Below are positions 16,007 through 23,523 of a DNA stretch of 40,704 nt, one piece after another. The position numbers were made by a program, and so were the translations under genes. The stretch comes from an uncultured Planctomycetaceae bacterium. Its GTDB lineage: Bacteria; Planctomycetota; Planctomycetia; Gemmatales; Gemmataceae. The stretch's first letter is position 1, and every line of letters begins with the position of its first letter. The stretch is taken from NCBI GenBank assembly GCA_903960945.1, contig CAJCCR010000307.1, positions 1 through 40,704 of the forward strand, given 5' to 3'. The notes beneath the pieces are model-generated. The model was not told the DNA's origin. It saw only the letters and a list, made by a program, of their open reading frames with translations, and searched no databases.

Positions 16007-17071
16007 CTAATTAGCGTAGGGGTTGGAATCTTGCGGTACAACTTTGACCAGATCATCGTTAAGTTTATGCTCTGTATCTGGGAATAAAACCAAGGCAGTC
16101 ATGTATTGTTCATTGTCTTTTCGTTTGAGAAAATGCACTCGCCCTGTCACTTGAACCCATTTGTTTGCATACTTTTTCCAAGCAAGCTTTTCAGGGGAGT
16201 TTGGGTCAACCATCATCACCGCATTAAGGGGCACCGCATCGGCAGCACAGCAATTAATTTTAAAACGGATGAGTGAAAAACGCTTTTCTTCTTCTCCCAC
16301 ATACTTACCTATCAATCTTACCGTTTTGCCTTCATAGTGGTTTCTACTTTCTTGCGTCATGGAGGCCATTTCCAATTGCAAAAAACCAACATTAAAGTCA
16401 ATTCCTTTTTCTGCTACAGAACCGACCTCACCAAATTGCGAAAGGTCTACGCCCTTAACATTGCTGAATACTTCATTGGGAACATTGAGAAAAAATAAAA
16501 CGATTGGAAGCAATAATACAATGAATCGAACTGGTGCAGATCCATGGCTATGATCGTGACCACAATCCTCATGGCCTGAAGATTCAACCTTATGTTCGTG
16601 GTTACAATCGGGGCCATGCACATGGTTATGATCATGCCCATGTTCGTGTTCATGTTCATGTTCCTGACCGTGGTTGCAATCGGGGCCATGCACATGGTTG
16701 TGATCATGGTTGTGTTCATGTTCATGCGTGAGTTCATGTTCGTGTTCATGACCGTGGCTACAATCGGGGCCATGCACATGCTTAGTATTTGATTTTAATT
16801 TTCCCGATTCGAGCCAAAGAGCGATTATTCGGACCGAAACAAATCCCAAAAGAATAATGCTGCCTGTCAAAACCCAGAAATGAAACTTGGGATGCAGGAT
16901 GATCGACAATTTCCTGCCATAGGAAATTATTTGCCCATCACCACCATAGATGGGAAAGGGCCACCAAAGCATGATGCAAACATAGGCGATTGAAAGTGAA
17001 ATACCAATGCCGATCAATTGCTCGATGTAATATTCGGTCGCATTATCGTGGTGGTGATGTTCATTAGCCAC
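16007..17071 (-). CDS. YcgQ-like DUF1980/TIGR03943 membrane protein with His-rich metal-binding insert
   Basis: Seen: HHHH at residues 5-8; two membrane segments (about 17-37 and 64-87); a His-rich insert (98-177, 28 histidines) with HVHGPDC repeated at 98, 126 and 150; a third membrane segment (181-197); and an extracytoplasmic C-terminal domain with the conserved INCCAADA motif (Cys274-Cys275), which identifies the DUF1980 family. Known: these proteins pair with UPF0718 permeases, as B. subtilis YcgQ with YcgR, and that partner ends 4 bases upstream. Inference: the insert binds zinc, nickel or another transition metal and feeds or senses the permease. The insert is encoded by imperfect DNA repeats and is probably variable between strains. 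Ribosome site weak, consistent with coupling. Confidence 0.85.
   Translation of the reverse strand: MANEHHHHDNATEYYIEQLIGIGISLSIAYVCIMLWWPFPIYGGDGQIISYGRKLSIILHPKFHFWVLTGSIILLGFVSVRIIALWLESGKLKSNTKHVHGPDCSHGHEHEHELTHEHEHNHDHNHVHGPDCNHGQEHEHEHEHGHDHNHVHGPDCNHEHKVESSGHEDCGHDHSHGSAPVRFIVLLLPIVLFFLNVPNEVFSNVKGVDLSQFGEVGSVAEKGIDFNVGFLQLEMASMTQESRNHYEGKTVRLIGKYVGEEEKRFSLIRFKINCCAADAVPLNAVMMVDPNSPEKLAWKKYANKWVQVTGRVHFLKRKDNEQYMTALVLFPDTEHKLNDDLVKVVPQDSNPYAN
16601..16780. repeat. Imperfect tandem repeats encoding the His-rich insert
   Basis: The core ACAATCGGGGCCATGCACAT, or GCAATCGGGG in the middle copy, recurs with copies starting near 16601, 16673 and 16757 (spacings 72 and 84 bases). Between the copies lie runs of CATG/TTCATG triplets that encode His-Glu and His-Asp pairs on the minus strand. 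Copy-number change by slippage would alter the number of metal-binding histidines without a frameshift when in multiples of three. Confidence 0.85.
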
Positions 17072-17075
17072 AGGT

Positions 17076-18131
17076 TCACCTTGAGGTTGAAGTTATAGAA
17101 TCTGTTTTGGGAAAGAAGAACTTTGGTCCAAAGTTTTCCCAAAGGCCATGCAAAAGCATGGTGTAAACAAAAACCTGAATTACCACTGATATAATTATAG
17201 TCCAAATTAGTCTGGGCTTAAACACCCTTGTGTACATCATGTAAAGTTTAAGATCGAGCATGGGGCCAAGTACAAGGAAACCAGCTTTAGCTGCAGGCCT
17301 TAAAGTGACAAAGCTTGCGGCAACAAAGGCATCGGCTTCGCTACATAAGCAAAGGACAACTGAAAGGGCCATCATTAAAAGCACGGCAAGAATAATATGG
17401 GAACGGGAAAGTTCAGAAATCGCATCGTGAGTTAGCCAAATGCGGGTAAAAGCAGCAAGAAGCGCCCCAATGGTAAGGAAAACAGTGATATCGATGAAGT
17501 CGTGGAGTGCGGTTTCCGAAATTCTGGAAGCACGGGCAAACCAGTTCATGCTGCCTTTGTTATCAACCTCTTCACCCTCAACGACATCAAGCGACAATTT
17601 ACTTTTAGCGGGGGGTTTTGCCAAAGGAAGAAGAAGGTCATCACCATATTTTTGATGAAGACGATCAACAATCAGACTGGTTCCAACCGCAACAAGATAA
17701 GCCATACCTGTACGGGCTAAGACCATAGCAATCCCACCCATTTGAAAAGCAAGAGTTCCGTTTTCGGTGGCATTCTCCATGCCATCAAAAGCAACATAAG
17801 TACTAAGTAAAACTAGGGGATTAATGATTGGGCCCGCAAGAAGATAAGCAATACAACAACTTAAAGGCAAGCCTTTGCGTAACAGCCTGCGCATTACCGG
17901 AATAATGCCACACTCGCACATGGGAAAAATCAACCCCAGAAGACCACCAATTAAAATCGCAAAGAATCTGTTTCGAGGAAGAAGCCTTGCGATCAATTTT
18001 TGAGGCAGCAACTCTTCAAGAAGTCCTGCAAGCAAAGATCCAATAACAATGAAGGGCAAAGCTTCATAAAAGATACTGGTAAAAATCAGAATGAAGTCTT
18101 TGATTTTATCGAGCGCTTGAGAACTATCCAC
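17076..18131 (-). CDS. UPF0718/DUF318 permease (YcgR/ArsP family)
   Basis: Seen: 351 residues with about eight membrane segments, interrupted by a hydrophilic cytoplasmic loop near residues 165-210. The family signature [20 protein letters not shown] lies near residues 70-90, with [16 protein letters not shown] after it, and a second half-motif [12 protein letters not shown] near residue 265. Known: this family includes ArsP (export of organoarsenicals through the conserved cysteines) and YcgR-type permeases paired with DUF1980 proteins. Inference: with the His-rich partner starting 4 bases downstream, a transition-metal role is more likely here than arsenic. No arsR or ars genes are nearby. 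The direction of transport cannot be judged. Confidence 0.88.
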   Translation of the reverse strand: MDSSQALDKIKDFILIFTSIFYEALPFIVIGSLLAGLLEELLPQKLIARLLPRNRFFAILIGGLLGLIFPMCECGIIPVMRRLLRKGLPLSCCIAYLLAGPIINPLVLLSTYVAFDGMENATENGTLAFQMGGIAMVLARTGMAYLVAVGTSLIVDRLHQKYGDDLLLPLAKPPAKSKLSLDVVEGEEVDNKGSMNWFARASRISETALHDFIDITVFLTIGALLAAFTRIWLTHDAISELSRSHIILAVLLMMALSVVLCLCSEADAFVAASFVTLRPAAKAGFLVLGPMLDLKLYMMYTRVFKPRLIWTIIISVVIQVFVYTMLLHGLWENFGPKFFFPKTDSITSTSR

Positions 18132-18253
18132 AGTTTCTTTTATCCCGTGTATAAAAATTAATATGGCAGGAAACTTTTCCCAACCATTGTCGTATCTATT
18201 GTCAATTAGATCGGTGCAGGAATCAAGGAGTTGATTGAATTAATATCAAATTA

Positions 18254-19219
18254 TTAAGAGGCAGACTTTAATTTCCCGATGATCATCGAGCAAAAAAACA
18301 GCCCAACGCCCAGCATTACGATCGTACCTGAAACCCCAAACTTAATGCCTGAACGAACTTGCAACTCCCAACTGGCACCCAACCCTGCAAGGCACACAAA
18401 AACACTCAATAGAACCGTAATCCAGAAAACTTCACGCAAATTTCTTCCAAGGTTGAAAGCTGTTGCTGCGGGAACAATCAATAGGGCATTGATCAAAAGC
18501 ACACCCACATACCTTAAGCAAAGATTCACAATCAACGCTAACAAAATCACAAACAGGTAATAGAGAAGATTGATGGGGTAACGCCTTGACAATGCTAGGC
18601 TGCTATTGAAACTACTAAAGACCATACGGTTATAAAAAAAGAACAAGAAAACCCATGTAAAAACAGCCAACCCAGCCATGTATAAAATCTCGGATGCACT
18701 TACAAACAGCGGGTCGCCGAATAGAAAATCTTCCAAACTAAAAACGCTACGATCATTGATAATATTTTTAAGCATGGCAGCGAAGCCCAGAGAAAAAGCA
18801 AAAAAAACACCAATCACGGTGTCGCTAGCCAACCCGGTTTGGCCCCGGACATAGGCGATACCAGCGCCTACCGCGACACCAAAAAAAACCATAATAGGAG
18901 TGACCCATTCCCAGAATTCTTCCTTAGGTCGGGCACCAAGAATAAACAGTTCAAAAATAACATAGCCCAAACTTACACCAGCAAACGCACAATGAGCCAA
19001 GGCGTCGCTAAAAAAAGCCATCCTACTACCAACGACCATGGAACCGACTGCACCACAAGTTAAACTAACAAGCGCAAGCGCAAGCATCGCCCTAAGATTG
19101 AACACTTGATTAAAGAAAGACCCTTCAGAAAAATTAGCTGCGAAGGAATTAAGAATCTGGTCAAGCCAATGCACACCTGCACTACCAAAGAATGGACTAA
19201 GAAGCAATTCAACAGGCAT
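18254..19219 (-). CDS. ABC-3 family zinc/manganese ABC transporter permease (ZnuB/MntB-like)
   Basis: Seen: 321 residues with about eight membrane segments. Family motifs are AFFSDALAHCAFAGVSLGY near residues 68-86, ASDTVIGVFFAFSLGFA, and LRYVGVLLINALLIVPAATAFNLGRNL near residues 235-260. Known: ABC-3 permeases form the channel of zinc, manganese or iron importers with a ZnuA-type binding protein and a ZnuC ATPase. Neither is visible in this window; the neighbour upstream is an aminotransferase ending 30 bases before this start. Together with the YcgR/YcgQ pair downstream, this suggests a metal-homeostasis neighbourhood (inference). The start has little ribosome site, so translation may be coupled to the upstream gene. 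Confidence 0.88.
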   Translation of the reverse strand: MPVELLLSPFFGSAGVHWLDQILNSFAANFSEGSFFNQVFNLRAMLALALVSLTCGAVGSMVVGSRMAFFSDALAHCAFAGVSLGYVIFELFILGARPKEEFWEWVTPIMVFFGVAVGAGIAYVRGQTGLASDTVIGVFFAFSLGFAAMLKNIINDRSVFSLEDFLFGDPLFVSASEILYMAGLAVFTWVFLFFFYNRMVFSSFNSSLALSRRYPINLLYYLFVILLALIVNLCLRYVGVLLINALLIVPAATAFNLGRNLREVFWITVLLSVFVCLAGLGASWELQVRSGIKFGVSGTIVMLGVGLFFCSMIIGKLKSAS

Positions 19220-19249
19220 GAGAAAATTCCATGGAGGTCGTGAACTAAA

Positions 19250-20674
19250 TTAATGCCCGCCCGCAATGGCGGCGCCGTGATCAACATTATTTTTAACCAA
19301 CGGCGCAAGAAGCTTATGCAACAATTTCATCGAGGAAGCAGCCTCTGCCAGCGAAAGAGTAAGCGGGGGAGAAATCCTGATGACTTTCCGAGCTAACGGC
19401 CCAAGAATATGAATTCCATCGCCGTTGGTATCACCGCGGTAACAAGCTTCAACCATGGCGCAAGCCCATGCATGGGAATTTTTCCCGCCCCAATCCGCCA
19501 TCTCAACACCCCACACCATACCACCTTTTTCGCCACGAACATTCGCAACAAAAGGCAGATCAATTTTCAGAGCAATCAAGCCTTCTTCAATAATGGCAGA
19601 AACTTTGCGAGAATGCTCGAGGACTTTACCGTTTTCAAATTCCTCAAGGGTTGCAATTACCGCAGCACAACAAAGAGGATTGGCACTCCAAGTATCCGAT
19701 GCTTCACCATAATCCAAACAATCAAACAAATCTTTTCGACCTACCACAGCAGCAACGGGAACACCATTGCCCAAGCCTTTACCCAGAACAACAATATCGG
19801 GTTCAATGCCATAGCTTTCGTAGGCAAAGTTTTGACTAGTGCGACCAAAATTCGCCTGCACTTCATCAAGAATAAAGACAATATCCTTCTCTCTGCAAAA
19901 ACGAACGAGCATCTGAAGATATTCTTTTGGGGGATGATAAGAACCGCCACCACCCAAATAAGGCTCGGTGATTAACACGCCCAACTTGCGTCCATATTGA
20001 TGCCAAAGGGAATCTAATTCTTTTTGGTAATGCGCAAAATCAAAGGGATTATCCCGCATTGAAAGATCATTACATTCACACATCGGAAATGAAATAAATT
20101 TAACCCTGGGGTCGCGTTCCTTATCATTTTCGGTACCGGTGATGGCGTTGGACAAACCTTTTTTACCATGAAACCCATAGCGGGTTGCAATGATCATATC
20201 GCGATTTTTATCCTTTGCCATCGCTGCCCACAAAGCCTTTTGAATTCCTTCTGAACCCGAAGCTGCCCAAAGAACCTGCTGCATTCTGAAACCAACAGGG
20301 TGAACCCGCATCAAGGCAAGCAATTTTTCACTAGCTTGAATTTCAATTGGAGTTGCGGCATTGTATGCGGTCATGGTGACAGCAGGAAAATAATCATCAG
20401 AGTCCTTCGCGGCACCAAGATTGCTCCAGCCCATCAATTCAAAAAACCTTTTGGTCCATCGAACAGGGTTATGCCCAAGATTTGCCACGAGTACACCGGA
20501 AGTGAAGTCGTAAAGTTTTCTTCCTTCAGGAGTCCAATGAAATGAACCAGCACTTTTCGCTAAAATCGCCTGACTTGGGGTAAAGGTACGCAAAGATTTT
20601 GGTTCAATATCCACCAAGTGATCGCGAATTTCATTCGAGCTGTTTTCACCCGGATGATGAATTGGTTTAATCAT
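19250..20674 (-). CDS. Class III pyridoxal-phosphate aminotransferase
   Basis: Seen: 474 residues with fold-type I class III motifs: SGVLVANLGHNP, AASGSEGIQKALWAA (cofactor phosphate-binding), ATRYGFHGKKGLS, LITEPYLGGGGSY, FILDEVQANFGRT (pyridine-ring Asp) and VLGKGLGNGVPVAAVV with the Schiff-base lysine at about Lys299. Known: the class includes 4-aminobutyrate, ornithine, acetylornithine and beta-alanine aminotransferases; the substrate is not evident here. Start: the frame opens at a TTG two codons earlier, but ATG 20674 has AAAGGA eight bases upstream. A promoter with an overlapping palindrome lies at 20708-20736. The downstream gene is the ZnuB-type permease, 30 bases away. Confidence 0.88.
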   Translation of the reverse strand: MIKPIHHPGENSSNEIRDHLVDIEPKSLRTFTPSQAILAKSAGSFHWTPEGRKLYDFTSGVLVANLGHNPVRWTKRFFELMGWSNLGAAKDSDDYFPAVTMTAYNAATPIEIQASEKLLALMRVHPVGFRMQQVLWAASGSEGIQKALWAAMAKDKNRDMIIATRYGFHGKKGLSNAITGTENDKERDPRVKFISFPMCECNDLSMRDNPFDFAHYQKELDSLWHQYGRKLGVLITEPYLGGGGSYHPPKEYLQMLVRFCREKDIVFILDEVQANFGRTSQNFAYESYGIEPDIVVLGKGLGNGVPVAAVVGRKDLFDCLDYGEASDTWSANPLCCAAVIATLEEFENGKVLEHSRKVSAIIEEGLIALKIDLPFVANVRGEKGGMVWGVEMADWGGKNSHAWACAMVEACYRGDTNGDGIHILGPLARKVIRISPPLTLSLAEAASSMKLLHKLLAPLVKNNVDHGAAIAGGH

Positions 20675-20707
20675 GAACAATTTCCTTTAGAAGCACTTAA
20701 TATAGTT

Positions 20708-20736
20708 ATTACAGAATAGCTGTAATTCCTTGGCAA
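20708..20736 (-). promoter_or_regulatory. Predicted promoter of the aminotransferase with overlapping palindrome
   Basis: On the minus strand TTGCCA (20736-20731, 5 of 6) is followed by 17 bases and TGTAAT (20713-20708, 5 of 6). An inverted repeat ATTACAG-5-CTGTAAT (20708-20726) covers the -10 box and half of the spacer, where a bound repressor would block RNA polymerase. Predicted start near 20701, giving a leader of about 27 bases. Confidence 0.5.
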
Positions 20737-20766
20737 GTATAGATGTAAACAATACACCATTAAGGC

Positions 20767-22080
20767 TTAAACTTTCGAAGCATGCAGAATCAAATGCTCG
20801 GATTTACCAGGCCGATATAACACCAATCCACCATCAGGGCCATTTACCAAAACTTGGGCTCCCGGATTTCCCGAAACATGCTCAGACAAAATCGCCTCCA
20901 TCGCTTGAACAATCGCAACCGTATTTCTATCAGCACTAAGATCATTGTAAGAAAGTTCTTTCATTGATTGCAATCTATCATCTCGATTAAGAGCAGAGTC
21001 TGCAAACTCAACAAAAGCCACCTCTTCAAAAAACCGATGAATGACTTCTAACCCATAACCACGCTGACTGCGTTTACCCCAAGGTTCTAAAAAAGAACCA
21101 TTGTAATGATAATTGGGAGTGTTCTTAAGTTCATTGGGAGTAAGATCTTCAATCGCCATTTCGACTCCGCGTTTTCGTTGATGAGCATTCCAAATAGCAT
21201 TATCAAAACGAAATTGAACCTCTTGCTCCACATACCCAGGAAAATTATCAGGCATCACCCAACTAGTATGAATATCAAAAGTAGCTTCACGATTATCTGG
21301 GTGCCTATAGGTGATTTGAAGCTGGCAAGAATCCCAAGTTGGCCCATCTGCATTTCCGACCAAACCCCTCTGGCCTGTTGCATTGATACGGATCAACTCC
21401 CAACCGGGTTGAACGCTTGTAGGCCCAAATGTAAAATCAATTAACTTGATATAGTGGACCGCAACGTAGGTACCCGGATTCCTCCCGACTATCCATTCTG
21501 CAAATTGTTTTCCACTGATTGATTTGGGTTCGAGCAAAGAGCAGTAGCCATTATTAACATGCCGAAAAACAGAATCCGCATAGTGAGTGCGCAATTTCTT
21601 ATGATCGGGGTCGGCAAGCTTGTGATAAACAACTTTGGCCAGAACTTTCTTTCGATCAGCAATCTCTTGAAGTTGCTCCAATTCTTTAAGCGTTAGAACT
21701 GATGGCTTTTCGATTAAGACATGCTTGCCCGCAAGTAGAGCCATTTTAGCAGCTTCGAAATGCCGGTCATCAGGCGTTGCAACACAGACCACATCAACAT
21801 TGGATGCGAGCAGTTTTTGGATAGCATCATCACCATGGCAATTTTCAAAAGGCGGAATAAGGTGATTCAACTGCTGGAGGTAATTTTGCCCCCTGGTTCC
21901 GGTTCGGGTTGCAGCCGCTGTCCAACAAATATCGACAGGCCCGGTAGCAGGGGAGTAAAGAGGCGAGTTCGCCAACTCCAAAAAAACAGGCTTGTAGGTT
22001 TCATCAAAAATCATCCCGAGGCCGATCATGCCAACGCGTAAAACTTTGTGATCTTCGTTAGGATTTTTGTTTGGATTCAT
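20767..22080 (-). CDS. Gfo/Idh/MocA family oxidoreductase
   Basis: Seen: 437 residues; an N-terminal Rossmann fold with RVGMIGLGMI near residues 15-24, DVVCVATPDDRHFEAAKMALLAGKHVLIEKPSVLTLKEL near residues 95-133 with the family's EKP motif, then an alpha/beta substrate domain. The first binding loop is GLGMIF, and a cofactor of NAD(H) or NADP(H) is expected. Known: members oxidise or epimerise sugars and inositols; substrate unreadable. The ATG at 22080 has AGGA about 12 bases upstream. It has no leader peptide, so it is cytoplasmic, unlike many planctomycete relatives with Tat signals. A promoter and a perfect palindrome lie upstream. Confidence 0.88.
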   Translation of the reverse strand: MNPNKNPNEDHKVLRVGMIGLGMIFDETYKPVFLELANSPLYSPATGPVDICWTAAATRTGTRGQNYLQQLNHLIPPFENCHGDDAIQKLLASNVDVVCVATPDDRHFEAAKMALLAGKHVLIEKPSVLTLKELEQLQEIADRKKVLAKVVYHKLADPDHKKLRTHYADSVFRHVNNGYCSLLEPKSISGKQFAEWIVGRNPGTYVAVHYIKLIDFTFGPTSVQPGWELIRINATGQRGLVGNADGPTWDSCQLQITYRHPDNREATFDIHTSWVMPDNFPGYVEQEVQFRFDNAIWNAHQRKRGVEMAIEDLTPNELKNTPNYHYNGSFLEPWGKRSQRGYGLEVIHRFFEEVAFVEFADSALNRDDRLQSMKELSYNDLSADRNTVAIVQAMEAILSEHVSGNPGAQVLVNGPDGGLVLYRPGKSEHLILHASKV

Positions 22081-22130
22081 GTCGGGCTGATCCTAAGGAA
22101 TGCAGAAAAAAACAGTAGAGATCAGTCCAC

Positions 22131-22159
22131 AATATACCCACAAGAGTAGCCTAGGCCAA
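22131..22159 (-). promoter_or_regulatory. Predicted promoter of the Gfo/Idh/MocA gene
   Basis: On the minus strand TTGGCC (22159-22154, 4 of 6), a 17-base spacer, then TATATT (22136-22131, 5 of 6). Predicted start near 22124, giving a leader of about 43 bases. The perfect palindrome at 22160-22175 abuts the -35 box on its upstream side. Confidence 0.45.
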
Positions 22160-22175
22160 CAAGAATATATTCTTG
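22160..22175. promoter_or_regulatory. Perfect 16-bp palindrome abutting a -35 box
   Basis: CAAGAATATATTCTTG equals its own reverse complement. It lies immediately upstream of the predicted -35 of the Gfo/Idh/MocA promoter, a classic position for an activator or repressor dimer. No regulator gene is adjacent. Confidence 0.4.
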
Positions 22176-22237
22176 GTGATATCGCATAAAAAGACTGAAA
22201 ACAAAGGGCGGGAGGGCCAAAAAGGCTTTATAGCTTA

Positions 22238-22333
22238 AATGAAACATAACAGCCGTTATCGGACGTTGCTATTATAAGAACCCGGCAAATCCCGCCTTCC
22301 TGCAGCGTCCGATAACGGATCTTATGTTTCATT
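22238..22333. repeat. 96-bp imperfect inverted repeat (MITE-like or structured element)
   Basis: Two 32-base arms (22238-22269 and 22302-22333) pair with four non-Watson-Crick positions (three consecutive, one G-U type). The outer part is AATGAAACATAA and the inner part CCGTTATCGGACG. The 32-base centre is unpaired internally but contains TCCCGCC (22290-22296), which can alternatively pair with GGCGGGA at 22207-22213. It lies between the accA stop and the Gfo/Idh/MocA promoter. It is not followed by a T-tract on either strand, so it is not a normal terminator. I see no convincing target-site duplication and no coding capacity. Confidence 0.75.
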
Positions 22334-22382
22334 CGTGGTATATCTTCAAATTGATTTATAAATCAGATCGGAACGAAAGATA

Positions 22383-23378
22383 TCACGCAGAGCCAACAGA
22401 TTGCTCTTGTGAATTACCTTCCAACAAGACACCCATGTTGCGGAATTTTTGGTACCGCTTTTCAAGCAACTCATCAACGGGAAGTTGAAGTAACTCTCCA
22501 AGATATCGAAGCAAATATGACTTCAATGTGTTCGACATTTCTTTGGGGTCTCGATGCGCACCACCCAATGGTTCAGGAATAACTGCATCCACTATCCCCA
22601 ACTTTGACAACTCTTTCGAGGTCAACTTTAAAGCATCAGCCGCGATTGGTTTGGTAATCTCGGTGGCAGCTTTCCAAAGAATACCTGCACACCCTTCCGG
22701 ACTGATCACTGAGTAATACGAAAACTCAAGCATACAAACCTTGTCGCCAACCCCAATCCCCAACGCACCGCCCGAACCACCTTCCCCAATGACCACACAT
22801 ATTACCGGAATCTTGAGGCATGACATTTCAAGAATGTTGGCAGCGATCAGCGAAGACTGACCCCGCTCTTCCGCACCTATACCAGGGAAAGCCCCGGGAG
22901 TATCAATAAGGCAAATGATCGGCAGACCAAACTTTTCTGCCAACTTCATATTCTTCAAAGCTTTTCTATAACCTTCGGGATGAGCACAACCATACATGCA
23001 TTCTCTTCGCTCTTGCAAGGTATGGCCTTTTTGATGACCAACCAACAAAACGCGATGCTCTCCAATTCTTGCGAATCCGGTTCGAAGCGCACGATCATCA
23101 CCAAAGGCACGGTCGCCATGCAATTCAACAAAGTCATCAAAAATCATTTCTACATAATCCATCATCTGAGGTCTGTCAGGATGGCGGGATACTAAAACCG
23201 TCTCCCAGGAAGTCAGATTCCCAAATTTTACTTTTTTAAGGCTGGCAACTTCCTTGCGAATACGACGGATCTCTTCACTGTTTGCAATATCTGAACCTTC
23301 CTTCACTTCCAATGACGAAAGAAGATCCTCCAGCGCGTATATTTCTTTTTCAAATGGTAATCTAGCTTGCGAACTCAT
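22383..23378 (-). CDS. accA: Acetyl-CoA carboxylase carboxyltransferase subunit alpha
   Basis: Role: with AccD it transfers the carboxyl group from carboxybiotin to acetyl-CoA, the committed step of fatty-acid synthesis. Seen: 331 residues, close to the usual 315-325. An N-terminal helical region with the FEKEIYALED opening is followed by RPQMMDYVEMIFDDFVELHGDRAFGDDRA, GHQKGHTLQERRECMYGCAHPEGYRKALK, LIDTPGAFPGIGAEERGQ (carboxybiotin/CoA site), GEGGSGGALGIGVGDKV and EFSYYSVISPEGCAGILWK. The ribosome site GAGGGG precedes the ATG by three to eight bases. It is divergent from the GT87 gene. No accD is in the window, so the subunit genes are unlinked here. Confidence 0.96.
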   Translation of the reverse strand: MSSQARLPFEKEIYALEDLLSSLEVKEGSDIANSEEIRRIRKEVASLKKVKFGNLTSWETVLVSRHPDRPQMMDYVEMIFDDFVELHGDRAFGDDRALRTGFARIGEHRVLLVGHQKGHTLQERRECMYGCAHPEGYRKALKNMKLAEKFGLPIICLIDTPGAFPGIGAEERGQSSLIAANILEMSCLKIPVICVVIGEGGSGGALGIGVGDKVCMLEFSYYSVISPEGCAGILWKAATEITKPIAADALKLTSKELSKLGIVDAVIPEPLGGAHRDPKEMSNTLKSYLLRYLGELLQLPVDELLEKRYQKFRNMGVLLEGNSQEQSVGSA

Positions 23379-23498
23379 TGACCCCTCAAAAAATCATTAT
23401 GACTGATTCCGTCCAAACCATTAGCTGTTTATATACTATCAAGTCAAAAACATCAAACAACTTATACCATTCATTCTATTGCTAGATTTTTCAATTTA

Positions 23499-23514
23499 TT
23501 GTATTTGAATACAA
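23499..23514. promoter_or_regulatory. Near-palindrome just upstream of the GT87 gene
   Basis: TTGTATT-TG-AATACAA (7-base perfect arms) ends 9 bases before the ATG at 23524, overlapping the expected ribosome-binding region. It could be an operator or a small hairpin influencing initiation. In this AT-rich 145-base divergent spacer chance cannot be excluded. Confidence 0.3.
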
Positions 23515-23523
23515 GATCAAAAT

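Noticed and set aside
16447-16792. Several open frames on both strands within the His-rich repeat region, giving Met/Thr-rich or Val/His-rich peptides
   Set aside because: They are frame shadows of the CATG-rich repeats that encode the His-rich insert of the minus-strand DUF1980 protein; the compositions are pure repeat artefacts.
17076-18131. Assignment of the UPF0718 permease as an arsenic exporter (arsP)
   Set aside because: The conserved Cys motif is shared by the whole family; no arsR, arsC or related gene is nearby, while a DUF1980 partner and His-rich insert point to another metal.
22238-22333. Integron attC site or Rho-independent terminator for accA
   Set aside because: No GTTRRRY/RYYYAAC core pair frames the arms and no integrase or cassette array is nearby; no T-tract follows either arm.
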